This document shows, piece by piece, positions 32,513 to 40,703 of a stretch of 64,000 nucleotides of DNA (position 1 is its first letter; each line of letters starts with the position of its first letter). Origin of the DNA: Patulibacter minatonensis DSM 18081 (GTDB taxonomy: Bacteria > Actinomycetota > Thermoleophilia > Solirubrobacterales > Solirubrobacteraceae); NCBI RefSeq assembly GCF_000519325.1, contig NZ_KI912613.1, positions 4,782,469 to 4,846,468 of the forward strand, given 5' to 3'. The notes under the pieces were generated by a model. The model was not told the origin of the DNA, did not search any database, and saw nothing but the letters and a program-made list of their open reading frames with translations. The translations under genes and the position numbers were made by a program.

Positions 32513-32531
32513 GGCGCCGCCACGAGGCGCC
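32513..32531. terminator. hairpin between convergent exporter and reductase genes
   Basis: GGCGCC occurs twice 7 nt apart and, being self-complementary, can form a 6-bp stem. It sits directly at the 3' end of the convergent minus-strand gene, about 100 nt past the exporter stop. Terminator role is inferred from position. Confidence 0.35.
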
Positions 32532-33026
32532 TCACGCCGCGGTGTCGTCGTCCCCGCGGTAGAGGACGGCGCGGAGCGGGCCGACCCGGAGGCCGTGGTC
32601 GGTCCGCAGGTTCCGGCAGACGCCGCGGTCCACGAGCGACGCGGCGGCGACCCAGACGCTCGGGGATCCGGCAGGCAGGTCCGCGGCGGCGACCGCCGCC
32701 TCGAGCGCGCGGTCGTCACCCCGGTCGCCGGACCCGCGGGCGACCCACTCGACCACGAGGCCCGGGCTCGCGAAGCGCTCCGCGGGCCGGCGGTCGTCGT
32801 CGACCTCGACGAACACGACCGTCGGGCCGACCGCCCGCCGGCGGTCGAGCAGCGCGTCGATCGAGGACAGGCTCAGGTCGTCCCCGAGGACGAGGGTCCA
32901 CGTGGGGTCCTCGAACCCGTAGACGTGGACGCGCCGGTCCGCCGACGGGCACGGGGACGCGCTCCCGGCTGACGCGGGCTCCGTGCGGTCGGCGGTCCGG
33001 CGCGGGGGCGCGCCGGCGGTCGTCAC
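32532..33026 (-). CDS. truncated siderophore-interacting protein paralogue (C-terminal domain only)
   Basis: The 164 residues from the GTG at 33026 align by eye with the C-terminal, NAD(P)H-binding half of the complete reductase just upstream: DPTWTLVLGDDLSLSSIDAL against DADWTLLVGDETGLPSIAAT, then VVFVEVDDD, LVVEWVARG and LPAGSPSVWVAAASL. The N-terminal flavin-binding barrel with its R-x-Y-T-x-R motif is absent. The start overlaps the stop of the full-length gene (GTGA), so it is translated with it. Either a duplicated domain kept as a separate subunit or a decaying copy; it lacks internal stops. Function uncertain. Confidence 0.72.
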   Translation of the reverse strand: MTTAGAPPRRTADRTEPASAGSASPCPSADRRVHVYGFEDPTWTLVLGDDLSLSSIDALLDRRRAVGPTVVFVEVDDDRRPAERFASPGLVVEWVARGSGDRGDDRALEAAVAAADLPAGSPSVWVAAASLVDRGVCRNLRTDHGLRVGPLRAVLYRGDDDTAA

Positions 33027-33844
33027 TCGACGTCGTCGGGCGTGTCGCGGTGCTTCCAGTAGCCGATCGCCTGCTGCGGGCCGATCGGCAGGCCGCGCTC
33101 GCCCTTCAGGTGCTCGCGGATGCCGCGGACGGCGAGCGACTCCCCGGCCACCCAGACCTTCGGCGTGCCCGTCGGCAGCGACGCGGCGCGGACGGCCTGC
33201 TCCAGCCGGCGCGAGCGACCGGCGGGCTCGCCGTCGCGGGTCACCCACTCGATGACGAGGTCGGCCTCGGTCGAGAGCTCCTGCAGCTCGGCCGCGTCCG
33301 CGACCTCGACGAACGCCAGCGTCGGGTGCCCGGACGGGAGGCGCTCGAGCGTGGCGGCGATCGACGGGAGCCCGGTCTCGTCGCCGACGAGCAGCGTCCA
33401 GTCAGCGTCGGGCTCGGCGTAGAAGTGGATGCGCGGGCCGGCGAACCCGAGGACGTCGCCCGGTCGGGCGGCGGCCGCCCAGCGCGCGCAGAACCCGTGG
33501 TCGCCGTGGAGCACGAAGTCGACGGTCAGGAGCGGGCCGTCGGGACCGTCGGCCACGTGGTCGCGGACCGTGTAGTTCCGCCAGTGCTGGTCCGGGGTGC
33601 CGGGCGCGTAGCGCCAGCCGTCGGTGGGCAGCGTCGGGCGGTCGGCGCCGTCGGCGGGCCAGATCAGCGTGATGATCTCGCCGGGCTCCTCGTCCGGGAG
33701 CCGGGCGAGGTCGGGGCCGGAGAAGACGATGCGCTGGACGCCGGGCGTGAGGCGCTCGGTCCGGACGACCGTCGCGTGCCCGGTGGTCAGGGGTGACGGT
33801 CGGTCCTTCGCCCGGCGCGCTGCGGGGGACAGCGATGCGGTCAT
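33023..33844 (-). CDS. siderophore-interacting protein (ferric-siderophore reductase, SIP/ViuB family)
   Basis: A 273-residue flavoprotein that releases iron by reducing the ferric siderophore in the cytoplasm. Seen: FAD-binding barrel with RNYTVRD and VLHGDHGFCARWAAAARPGD, then the nucleotide-binding half with LLVGDETGLPSIAATL, LAFVEVAD and VWVAGESLAVRGIR. Two in-frame ATG codons exist, at 33853 and 33844; the second is used here because the first lies inside the TTAGG-type box. It completes the cycle of import, reduction and reuse encoded in this locus. Confidence 0.93.
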   Translation of the reverse strand: MTASLSPAARRAKDRPSPLTTGHATVVRTERLTPGVQRIVFSGPDLARLPDEEPGEIITLIWPADGADRPTLPTDGWRYAPGTPDQHWRNYTVRDHVADGPDGPLLTVDFVLHGDHGFCARWAAAARPGDVLGFAGPRIHFYAEPDADWTLLVGDETGLPSIAATLERLPSGHPTLAFVEVADAAELQELSTEADLVIEWVTRDGEPAGRSRRLEQAVRAASLPTGTPKVWVAGESLAVRGIREHLKGERGLPIGPQQAIGYWKHRDTPDDVE

Positions 33845-33859
33845 GTAGGGCATCCTAAC
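33841..33859 (-). promoter_or_regulatory. putative iron-regulator operator, reductase gene
   Basis: On the minus strand it reads GTTAGGATGCCCTACATGA, that is, the box runs into the ATG of the reductase. The centre TAGGGCATCCTA is itself a near palindrome. Bound repressor would cover the start region. Confidence 0.55.
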
Positions 33860-33929
33860 AGTCAGTCCGGTGCGACGCCCCCGGCCCCGGCCCCCGACCC
33901 GCGGCGGGCGGGTGCCACACTCGTCGGCG

Positions 33930-34262
33930 GTGCCCCGTCCCTCCCCCACGGACCCCGCGGTCCGGCGCTGGACCGCCGTCGCGGTGGCGTCGGCGGCCGG
34001 CGGGTTCGCCGCGGCGGCCGTCGGCGTGCCGTCCCCCGCGCTGTTCGCAGGGCTCCTCGTGGGCCTCGCGTTCGCGCTCCGGACGACGTGGTCGCTCGAC
34101 GTGCCGCCGCTCGGGGCCCGGGCGGCCCAGGGCGTCCTCGGCGTGTCGCTGGGGATCCTCGTGCAGAGCTCGACGCTGTCCGAGATCGGGCGGAACGCCG
34201 CGCCGATCCTCGGGGTGACCGTCGCGACCCTGGCGGCGACGATCGCCGCCGCCTGGCGATGA
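33930..34262 (+). CDS. AbrB-family membrane transporter, N-terminal half (split gene)
   Basis: About 110 residues from the GTG at 33930 (earlier in-frame starts exist). Three hydrophobic segments follow WTAVAVASAAGGFAAAAVGV, and GARAAQGVLGVSLG and LGVTVATLAATIAAA resemble the first repeat of the AbrB family of small membrane proteins (formerly annotated as ammonia monooxygenase), which are normally one chain of about 350 residues. The stop at 34262 overlaps the next ATG, and the family fold continues without loss in the other frame. Either a natural split or a single-base frameshift. Confidence 0.6.
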   Translation: MPRPSPTDPAVRRWTAVAVASAAGGFAAAAVGVPSPALFAGLLVGLAFALRTTWSLDVPPLGARAAQGVLGVSLGILVQSSTLSEIGRNAAPILGVTVATLAATIAAAWR

Positions 34263-35002
34263 GCCGCCTCACCGGCCTCGACCGCGCGACCGCGTCGTTC
34301 GGGATGGTGGCCGGCGGGGCGTCGGGCATCGTCGCGATCAGCCGCGAGCTCGGGGCCGACGAGCGGCTCGTGGCCGTCATGCAGTACCTGCGGGTGCTCG
34401 TGATCGTCGTCCTGACGCCGCTGGTGGCGGGGTTCGCCGGCGGCGGGGACGGGCGGGCCGCGGGGGCCGGCGGTCCGTCCGGCACGTGGCTCGAGGGGCT
34501 GGCGATGCTGGCGCTCTGCCTCGGCGCGGGTGCGGCGCTCGCCCGGGTCACGCGCCTGCCGGCCGGCTCGCTCCTCGGCCCGCTGCTCGTCGCGGCGGGC
34601 CTCTCGCTCGGCGGGGTGCAGATCGTCGCGCCCGTCCCGGCGGCGGTCCTGCAGGTCGCCTACGTCGCGATCGGCCTGTCGGTCGGCCTGCGGTTCACGG
34701 TCGCGAGCCTGCGCCACGCCGCGCGGATCCTCCCGGCGACGCTGGCCATGGTCGCCGCGCTGATCCTGGTGACCGCGGGCCTCGGGCTGCTGCTCGTCCC
34801 GCTCGCCCACGTCGGTGCGCTCGACGCCTACCTCGCGACCACGCCGGACGGCCTGTACGCGGTCCTCGCGGCGGCCTCGACGAGCGACGTCGACGCGACG
34901 TTCGTCCTCTCCGTCCAGGTCCTCCGCCTCTTCGCGATGCTCCTGGCGGCCCCGCTCCTGGCGCGCTGGCTGGCGGGGCGGGAACGGGCGGCGCCGACCT
35001 GA
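34259..35002 (+). CDS. AbrB-family membrane transporter, C-terminal half (split gene)
   Basis: 247 residues, starting in MSRLTGLDRATASFGMVAGG, which is the usual mid-protein stretch of AbrB-family proteins, followed by the second half-repeat with LPAGSLLGPLLVAAGLSLGG, AYVAIGLSVGLRFT and YLATTPDGLYAVLAAA. About six hydrophobic segments. It starts at an ATGA overlap with the first half, so it could be made by termination-reinitiation, by a frameshift, or the split may be a sequence error. Ends 1 nt before the convergent polA stop. Substrate unknown. Confidence 0.65.
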   Translation: MSRLTGLDRATASFGMVAGGASGIVAISRELGADERLVAVMQYLRVLVIVVLTPLVAGFAGGGDGRAAGAGGPSGTWLEGLAMLALCLGAGAALARVTRLPAGSLLGPLLVAAGLSLGGVQIVAPVPAAVLQVAYVAIGLSVGLRFTVASLRHAARILPATLAMVAALILVTAGLGLLLVPLAHVGALDAYLATTPDGLYAVLAAASTSDVDATFVLSVQVLRLFAMLLAAPLLARWLAGRERAAPT

Positions 35003-35003
35003 C

Positions 35004-37799
35004 CTACTTCGCGTCGATCCAGGTCTTCCCGACGCCGCCCTCGACCCGCAGCGGCGGGTCCTGCTTCCAGGGGGCGATCATCTCGCGCTCGACCAGGGCC
35101 TTGACGCCGTCGGGGCCCTCCATCTCCGACGCCGGGCCCTCGACGAGCAGTTCGTCGTGGATCGTCAGGACCATGCGGGAGCGGTGGCCCGACTCGTCCA
35201 GCGCGCGGCGGACGCCGATCATCGCGAGCTTCATGATGTCCGCGGCGGTGCCCTGGATGATCGTGTTGACCGCGAGCCGCTCGCCGAGGGAGCGCATCTG
35301 CGGGTTGCGGGCGCGGAGCTCGGGGATCAGGCGACGGCGGCCGAACATCGTGCGGACCTCGCCGGCCTCCTTCGCCTGCTCGATCGTGGAGTCGATGAAC
35401 GTCTTGACCCCGGTGAACTCGGCGAAGTAGCGGTCGATGACCTCTCCGGCCTCGCCCCGCGGGATGTTCAGGCGCTCCGCCAGGCCGAAGTCGGTCAGGC
35501 CGTAGGCGATGCCGTAGTTGACCATCTTGGCCTTCGACCGCAGGCCGGCGTCGAGCTCGTCCTCCTCCACGCCGAAGACCCGTATCGCGGTCGCGGTGTG
35601 GACGTCGCGGTCCTCGCGGAACGCGTCGCGGAGCGTCTCCTCCTCGGCGTAGAAGGCGAGGATCCGGAGCTCGACCTGCGAGTAGTCGCACGACAGGAGC
35701 ACGAGGTCGTCGGCGGCCTCGAAGCACCCGCGGATGCGGCGGCCGAGCGCCGTGCGGACCGGCACGTTCTGCAGGTTCGGGTCGGTCGAGCTGAGGCGCC
35801 CGGTCTGGGCGACGGTCTGCTGGAACGTCGTGTGGATCCGGCTCTCCGGATCCTTCGCGGCGAGCTTCGGCAGGACGTCGAGGTACGTCTTCGTCAGCGT
35901 CGAGAGCTCGCGCCAGCGCTCGATCAGCGGGATGATCTCGTGCTCGTCGCGGATCTGCTGGAGCACCCGCGCGTCGGTCGAGAAGCCGGTCTTGCCGCGG
36001 CGCTTCGTCGTCAGGCCGAGCTCGGTGAAGAGGACCTCGCCGAGCTGCTTCGGCGACCCGATCGTGAACTCGCGGCCGGCGAGCTCGTGGATCTTGACCT
36101 GGAGCTCCGTGATCTCGGTGCGGACCTCGGTGCCGACCTCGTCCAGGCGCGGCACGGAGAGCCGGACGCCCTCGCGCTCGATCTCGCGCAGCACGTCGAC
36201 GAGCGGCAGCTCGACGTCGCGGACGAGGTCCGTCAGCCCGGCGTCGTGCAGCAGCTTGCGCTGGTGGACCGCGAGCAGCGCCACGCGCCCCGCGGTGGCG
36301 GCCGCGACGTCCTTCACGGCGTCGGCGACGGCGACGCCGGCCTCGTCCGCGAGCTCGTCCAGCGGGTAGCCGCGGCGCTGCGGCTCGAGCACGTACTGCG
36401 CCAGGAGCGTGTCGAACTCCAGGCGGGGAGCGTGGTACCCGCCGGCCGCGTCGACGTCCCCGTCGGCCGGGTCGGTGGTGCCGCCGTCGGCCCCGGCCCG
36501 CGCCGCACCGCCCTCGGCGAGCGCCTTGCCGTCGTGGACGACGAGCGGGCGGTCCTGCAGCGCCCGCAGGACGGCGGCGGGCTCCTCGCAGCCGCCGACG
36601 AGGAACTCGACGGGGCGCGAGTCGCCGAGGCGGGCGACGGCGAAGCGCAGCGGGAAGGCGTCGTCCGGCGACCCGTCCTCGCCGTCCGCGGGGGCCTCGG
36701 CCGTCGCGTCGGGGTCGAACAGCTGGCCCGACTCCTCCTGCTCCGCGGCGACGGGCTCGACCACCGCGACGGCCACGGCGAGGGGGTCGCCGTCCGCCGG
36801 GTCGTGCTCGGCGAGCGCGGCGGCGAGGTCGGCCAGCGCGACCTCGCGCACCGGCGCGTCGACCGTGGAGGCGTCGGGCTTCGCGCCCTTCGCGACGGCG
36901 GGCCGGCCGTCGGAGTCGAGCAGCGGCTCCAGCCGGCGCCACGGGTCCCGCAGCTCGAACCGCATGAACGACTCGCGCAGGACGGCGGCGTCGGGCTTGG
37001 CGGCCAGGAGCGCGTCGAGGTCGTAGTCGACCGGGACGTCGCAGTTGATGCGCGCGAGCTCCCGGGAGATCCGCGCGTTCTCGGCGTGGTTGGTCAGGTT
37101 CTCCTTGCGCTTGGCGCCGGAGATCTGGTCGACGGACTTCAGGACGGTCTCGAGGTCACCGAACTGCTGGAGCAGCTGCGCGGCGGTCTTGTCGCCGATG
37201 CCGGGGACGCCCGGGATGTTGTCGGAGGTGTCGCCCTTCAGCCCGTAGAAGTCGGGGATCAACGCGGGCGGCAGGCCGTAGCGATCGATCACGGCCTGGT
37301 GGTCGTAGACCTTGACCTCGGTGATGCCGCGGGCGGTCGCCATCACGCCGACGAGGTCGCCCTCGTCGATCAGCTGGAACTGGTCGCGGTCGCCGGTGAC
37401 GATCACGGTGCGGAGCTTCCGTTCGCGTGCGTGGACCGAGAGCGTGCCGATGACGTCGTCCGCCTCCCAGCCCTCGGAGGAGACGTTGGCGTAGCCGAAG
37501 CCCGCGGCGATCTCGGCGAGGAACGGCCACTGCTGGCGCAGGAGGTCCGGCTTGCGCGCGCGCTGGGCCTTGTACTCGGGGTAGACCTCCTTGCGGCCGG
37601 ACATCCCGGCGTCCCAGACGACGGCCGTCGGGACGGGCCCGAGGTCCTGGTAGAGCTTCACGAGCATCGACGCGAACCCGAAGATCGCGTTGGTCGGCTC
37701 GCCCGTCGACGTCGCGATCGACTCCGGCAGCGCGAAGAACGCCCGGTAGGCCAGCGAGTTGCCGTCGATCAGGAGCAGGTCGGGGGTCTTGGGGGCCAC
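35004..37799 (-). CDS. polA: DNA polymerase I
   Basis: The 931-residue protein has a 5'-3' nuclease domain (DLLLIDGNSLAYRAFFALP, GWEADDVIGTL, VTGDRDQFQLID, GLKGDTSDNIPGVPGIGDKTA), a central region and a family A polymerase domain with motif A DYSQVELRILAF, the O-helix region KAKMVNYGIAYGLTDFGLA and motif C TIHDELLVEG. The central region lacks the acidic DxE residues of a proofreading exonuclease and carries Ala/Asp/Glu-rich insertions (about residues 310-460), so proofreading is probably absent, as in other actinobacterial Pol I. GTG start chosen because VAPKTPDLLLIDGN begins the fold. It fills Okazaki gaps and repairs DNA. Confidence 0.96.
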   Translation of the reverse strand: MAPKTPDLLLIDGNSLAYRAFFALPESIATSTGEPTNAIFGFASMLVKLYQDLGPVPTAVVWDAGMSGRKEVYPEYKAQRARKPDLLRQQWPFLAEIAAGFGYANVSSEGWEADDVIGTLSVHARERKLRTVIVTGDRDQFQLIDEGDLVGVMATARGITEVKVYDHQAVIDRYGLPPALIPDFYGLKGDTSDNIPGVPGIGDKTAAQLLQQFGDLETVLKSVDQISGAKRKENLTNHAENARISRELARINCDVPVDYDLDALLAAKPDAAVLRESFMRFELRDPWRRLEPLLDSDGRPAVAKGAKPDASTVDAPVREVALADLAAALAEHDPADGDPLAVAVAVVEPVAAEQEESGQLFDPDATAEAPADGEDGSPDDAFPLRFAVARLGDSRPVEFLVGGCEEPAAVLRALQDRPLVVHDGKALAEGGAARAGADGGTTDPADGDVDAAGGYHAPRLEFDTLLAQYVLEPQRRGYPLDELADEAGVAVADAVKDVAAATAGRVALLAVHQRKLLHDAGLTDLVRDVELPLVDVLREIEREGVRLSVPRLDEVGTEVRTEITELQVKIHELAGREFTIGSPKQLGEVLFTELGLTTKRRGKTGFSTDARVLQQIRDEHEIIPLIERWRELSTLTKTYLDVLPKLAAKDPESRIHTTFQQTVAQTGRLSSTDPNLQNVPVRTALGRRIRGCFEAADDLVLLSCDYSQVELRILAFYAEEETLRDAFREDRDVHTATAIRVFGVEEDELDAGLRSKAKMVNYGIAYGLTDFGLAERLNIPRGEAGEVIDRYFAEFTGVKTFIDSTIEQAKEAGEVRTMFGRRRLIPELRARNPQMRSLGERLAVNTIIQGTAADIMKLAMIGVRRALDESGHRSRMVLTIHDELLVEGPASEMEGPDGVKALVEREMIAPWKQDPPLRVEGGVGKTWIDAK

Positions 37800-38048
37800 G
37801 CCGGGACCATAACCCGCGGGACCACGGGCACCCGCCCCGGGAGCGGCCTCCGCGGACCGGACGTGTCCGCGTCGGCACCGCTGTCCATCCCCCGGACGGC
37901 TCCCACCCACCCGGCGGGGACGCTGGACGCCGGACGGCGGGCATCTCCTGCACCACCGGACGATCCCCCGGATCCGTCGTCGTGCAGGGCGAACTTGCAT
38001 ACTAGGTCGCACCGAACCCGGTGCTTGGGGCGTACTAGTGTTGCCGCC

Positions 38049-39461
38049 GTGAACGGAACGCCGTCAGCGCAGTACTCGATCGTGATCCGGGTGGAGATCG
38101 ACCACAAGCCCGGGGCCCTGGGCGAGGTCGCATCGGCCATCGGGCACGCCGGAGGCGTCATCGGCGACGTCGCGCTCGTATCGGTCGCGGGCGACACCCT
38201 CGTCCGCGACATCACGGTGTCCGCCGACGGCCAGGACACCTGGGCGGCGATCTCGACGGCGATCACGGAGCGCGCCGGCGCCCGGGTCCTCGCGATCACG
38301 GACCGCACGTTCCAGGTGCACGAGGGCGGCAAGCTCGAGACGACGGCGAAGTACCCGCTCAAGACCCGCGACGATCTCGCCATGGCGTACACGCCGGGCG
38401 TGGCCCGGGTCTGCACGGCGATCGCCGAGGATCCGGAGCTCTCGCACGACCTGACGATCCGCAAGAACACCGTCGCGGTCATCACCGACGGCACCGCGGT
38501 CCTCGGGCTCGGCGACATCGGCCCCGAGGCCTCGATGCCCGTGATGGAGGGCAAGTGCGTGCTCTTCAAGGAGTTCGCCGACGTCGACGCCTTCCCGCTC
38601 GCCCTGCGCACGAAGGACACCGACGAGATCGTCGCGATCTGCAAGGCGGTCGCCCCGACGTTCGGCGGCATCAACCTCGAGGACATCTCGGCGCCCCGCT
38701 GCTTCGAGATCGAGGAGCGCCTGAAGGCCGAGCTCGACATCCCGGTCTTCCACGACGACCAGCACGGCACCGCGATCGTCGCGCTCGCCGCGCTGATCAA
38801 CGCGTGCAAGATCACCGACCGCCGGATCGAGGACCTCAAGGTGCTCGTGACCGGCCTCGGCGCGTCGGGCATCGCGGTGTCGAAGATCCTGCTCGCCGCG
38901 GGCGTCACCGACATCATCGGCGCGGACTCCAAGGGCTTGGTCTCGACGACGCGCGCCGACTACCTCGACGGCACGATGAACAGCGTCAAGCGCTGGTACG
39001 CCGAGATGAGCAACCCGGAGAACCTGACCGGGCACCCCGGCGACCACCTCGCGGGCCGCGACCTCTTCATCGGCCTGTCCGGCGCGCGGATCTTCCCGGC
39101 CGAGAAGCTCGCCGCGATGAACGACGACGCGATGGTCTTCGCGATGGCGAACCCGAATCCGGAGGTCTCCCCCGAGGAGGCCGCCCCGTACGCGCGCATC
39201 ATCGCCACGGGCCGCTCGGACTACCCGAACCAGATCAACAACGTCCTGGCGTTCCCGGGCATCTTCCGCGGCGCGCTCGACGCCCGCGCGAAGCACATCA
39301 CCGAGGGCATGAAGATCGCCGCGGCCCACGCGATCGCCGATCTCGTGAAGCCCGAGGACCTGCGCGAGGACAACATCATCCCGTCGGTCTTCGACCGGGA
39401 CGTCGCGCCGGCCGTCGCGGCCGCGGTGGCCGCCGAGGCGCTGGCGGCGACCGGGGCCTGA
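38049..39461 (+). CDS. malic enzyme with N-terminal ACT domain
   Basis: The 470-residue enzyme oxidatively decarboxylates malate to pyruvate. An ACT domain (about 1-80, IVIRVEIDHKPGALGEVASA) precedes the malic domain: YTPGVARVC, TDGTAVLGLGDIGPEASMPV, VFHDDQHGTAIV and the Rossmann motif VTGLGASGIAVSKILLAAG. ACT domains bind amino acids, so allosteric control is likely (inference). Cofactor preference is not decided. GTG start at 38049; the 249-nt gap to divergent polA holds its promoter. AT-richer patches TTGCATACTAGG and GTACTAGTGTT lie within 70 nt of the start and may be promoter parts. Confidence 0.9.
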   Translation: MNGTPSAQYSIVIRVEIDHKPGALGEVASAIGHAGGVIGDVALVSVAGDTLVRDITVSADGQDTWAAISTAITERAGARVLAITDRTFQVHEGGKLETTAKYPLKTRDDLAMAYTPGVARVCTAIAEDPELSHDLTIRKNTVAVITDGTAVLGLGDIGPEASMPVMEGKCVLFKEFADVDAFPLALRTKDTDEIVAICKAVAPTFGGINLEDISAPRCFEIEERLKAELDIPVFHDDQHGTAIVALAALINACKITDRRIEDLKVLVTGLGASGIAVSKILLAAGVTDIIGADSKGLVSTTRADYLDGTMNSVKRWYAEMSNPENLTGHPGDHLAGRDLFIGLSGARIFPAEKLAAMNDDAMVFAMANPNPEVSPEEAAPYARIIATGRSDYPNQINNVLAFPGIFRGALDARAKHITEGMKIAAAHAIADLVKPEDLREDNIIPSVFDRDVAPAVAAAVAAEALAATGA

Positions 39462-39520
39462 GGGCGGAGGCGGGGCCTTCGCCCACGCGCCCCGGCGGGC
39501 GGGGCGGCGCCGCGCGGCCG

Positions 39521-39690
39521 CTGCGGATTCCTGCCGCCCCACCGCACCGATCCGCAGCGGTCCACACGGGCGGCCCGGGCGCTGCGGATTCCTGCCGCCC
39601 CACCGCACCGATCCGCAGCGGTCCACACGAGCGGCCCGGGCGCTGCGGATTCCTGTCGCCCCACCGCACCAACCCGCAGCAGGTCCACCG
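39521..39690. repeat. 61-bp tandem repeat array, about 2.8 units
   Basis: Units begin at 39521, 39582 and 39643, each with CTGCGGATTCCTG then the core GCCCCACCGCACC. CTGCGGAT pairs with ATCCGCAG inside a unit, and ATCCGCAGCG pairs with CGCTGCGGAT across the unit boundary (10 perfect pairs, 20-nt loop). It fills most of the 297-nt gap between the malic enzyme and the epimerase gene; no gene was recognised there. Possible structured RNA, terminator or binding array. Confidence 0.85.
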
Positions 39691-39758
39691 GAACGGGTAC
39701 CGGGGCCGCCGATCCGTAGCCTTCCTGGCGACAGGATCACCGACCGAGGAGCAGCCAG

Positions 39759-40685
39759 ATGCACGTCACCGTCACCGGAGCGACCGGACTCGTCGGGTCC
39801 CGCCTCGTCGCACGGCTTCAGGAGCGCGGCGACCGGGTCACCGTCCTCTCACGCGACGCGGAGAAGGCGAAGCAGGCGCTCGGCGACGTCGAGGCCGTGG
39901 CGTGGACCCCGGGCCGCGGTGCCGCCGCGGGGGCCGACCCCGCGTTGATCGCGGCGCTCGAGGGGCGCGACGCCGTCGTCAACCTCGCCGGCGAGCCCGT
40001 CTTCCAGCGCTGGACCGCGACGTCGAAGCCGCGGATCAAGGCGTCGCGCGTCGAGACGACGAACCAGCTGGTCGCCGCGATCGGCGCGACGACCGACCGG
40101 CCGGCGACGCTCGTCAACGGGTCCGCCACGGGCTACTACGGCGACACCGGTGACGCCGAGGTGACGGAGGACGCCCCGCCGGCGGACGACTTCCTCGGCG
40201 ACCTGGCGAGCGGCTGGGAGGCCGCCGCGAGGGGGGCCGAGGCCCACGGCCTGCGCGTGGCGGTCGTCCGCACCGGCCTCGTGCTCGCGGACGACGGCGG
40301 CGCGCTGCCCGTCATGGCGAGGCCGTTCCGGTTCGGTGCCGGGGGCTGGCTGGGCAACGGGAAGCAGTACGTGCCCTGGATCCACGTCGACGACGAGGTC
40401 GGGCTGCTCCTCGCCGCGCTCGACCACCCGACGTTCAGCGGTGCCGTCAACGCCGCGGCGCCGGAGGACGCGACGAACAAGCGGTTCTCGAAGGCCGTCG
40501 CCTCCGCCCTGCACCGCCCGGCGCTCTTCCCCGCCCCCGGCTTCGTACTCAAGACCGTGCTCGGTGAGATGTCGGCGCTCGTTCTCGACAGCTCGCGGGC
40601 CAAGCCCGGCCGTGCGGACGAGCTCGGCTACCGCTTCCTGCACCCCGGCTTGGTCGGGGCCCTGGACGACGTCTTCGGGTCGTAG
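39759..40685 (+). CDS. TIGR01777-family NAD-dependent epimerase/dehydratase-like protein
   Basis: A 308-residue extended SDR-like protein. N-terminal Rossmann motif TVTGATGLVGSRLVARL, then VAWTPGRG, DAVVNLAGEPV (family motif around the nucleotide), NGSATGYYGDTGDAEVTED and RTGLVLADDGGALPVM, and the C-terminal domain starting near PWIHVDDEVG. These are hallmarks of the TIGR01777/YfcH group, whose true substrates are mostly unknown. GAGGAGC lies 8 nt ahead of the ATG. It stands alone between two hairpin arrays. Confidence 0.85.
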   Translation: MHVTVTGATGLVGSRLVARLQERGDRVTVLSRDAEKAKQALGDVEAVAWTPGRGAAAGADPALIAALEGRDAVVNLAGEPVFQRWTATSKPRIKASRVETTNQLVAAIGATTDRPATLVNGSATGYYGDTGDAEVTEDAPPADDFLGDLASGWEAAARGAEAHGLRVAVVRTGLVLADDGGALPVMARPFRFGAGGWLGNGKQYVPWIHVDDEVGLLLAALDHPTFSGAVNAAAPEDATNKRFSKAVASALHRPALFPAPGFVLKTVLGEMSALVLDSSRAKPGRADELGYRFLHPGLVGALDDVFGS

Positions 40686-40703
40686 GCGGGGCCGCGGCCG
40701 GCG

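Noticed and set aside
34815-38048. Long plus-strand frame joining upstream of the malic enzyme
   Set aside because: Its first 1,078 codons are antisense to polA; the ACT domain begins right after the GTG at 38049.
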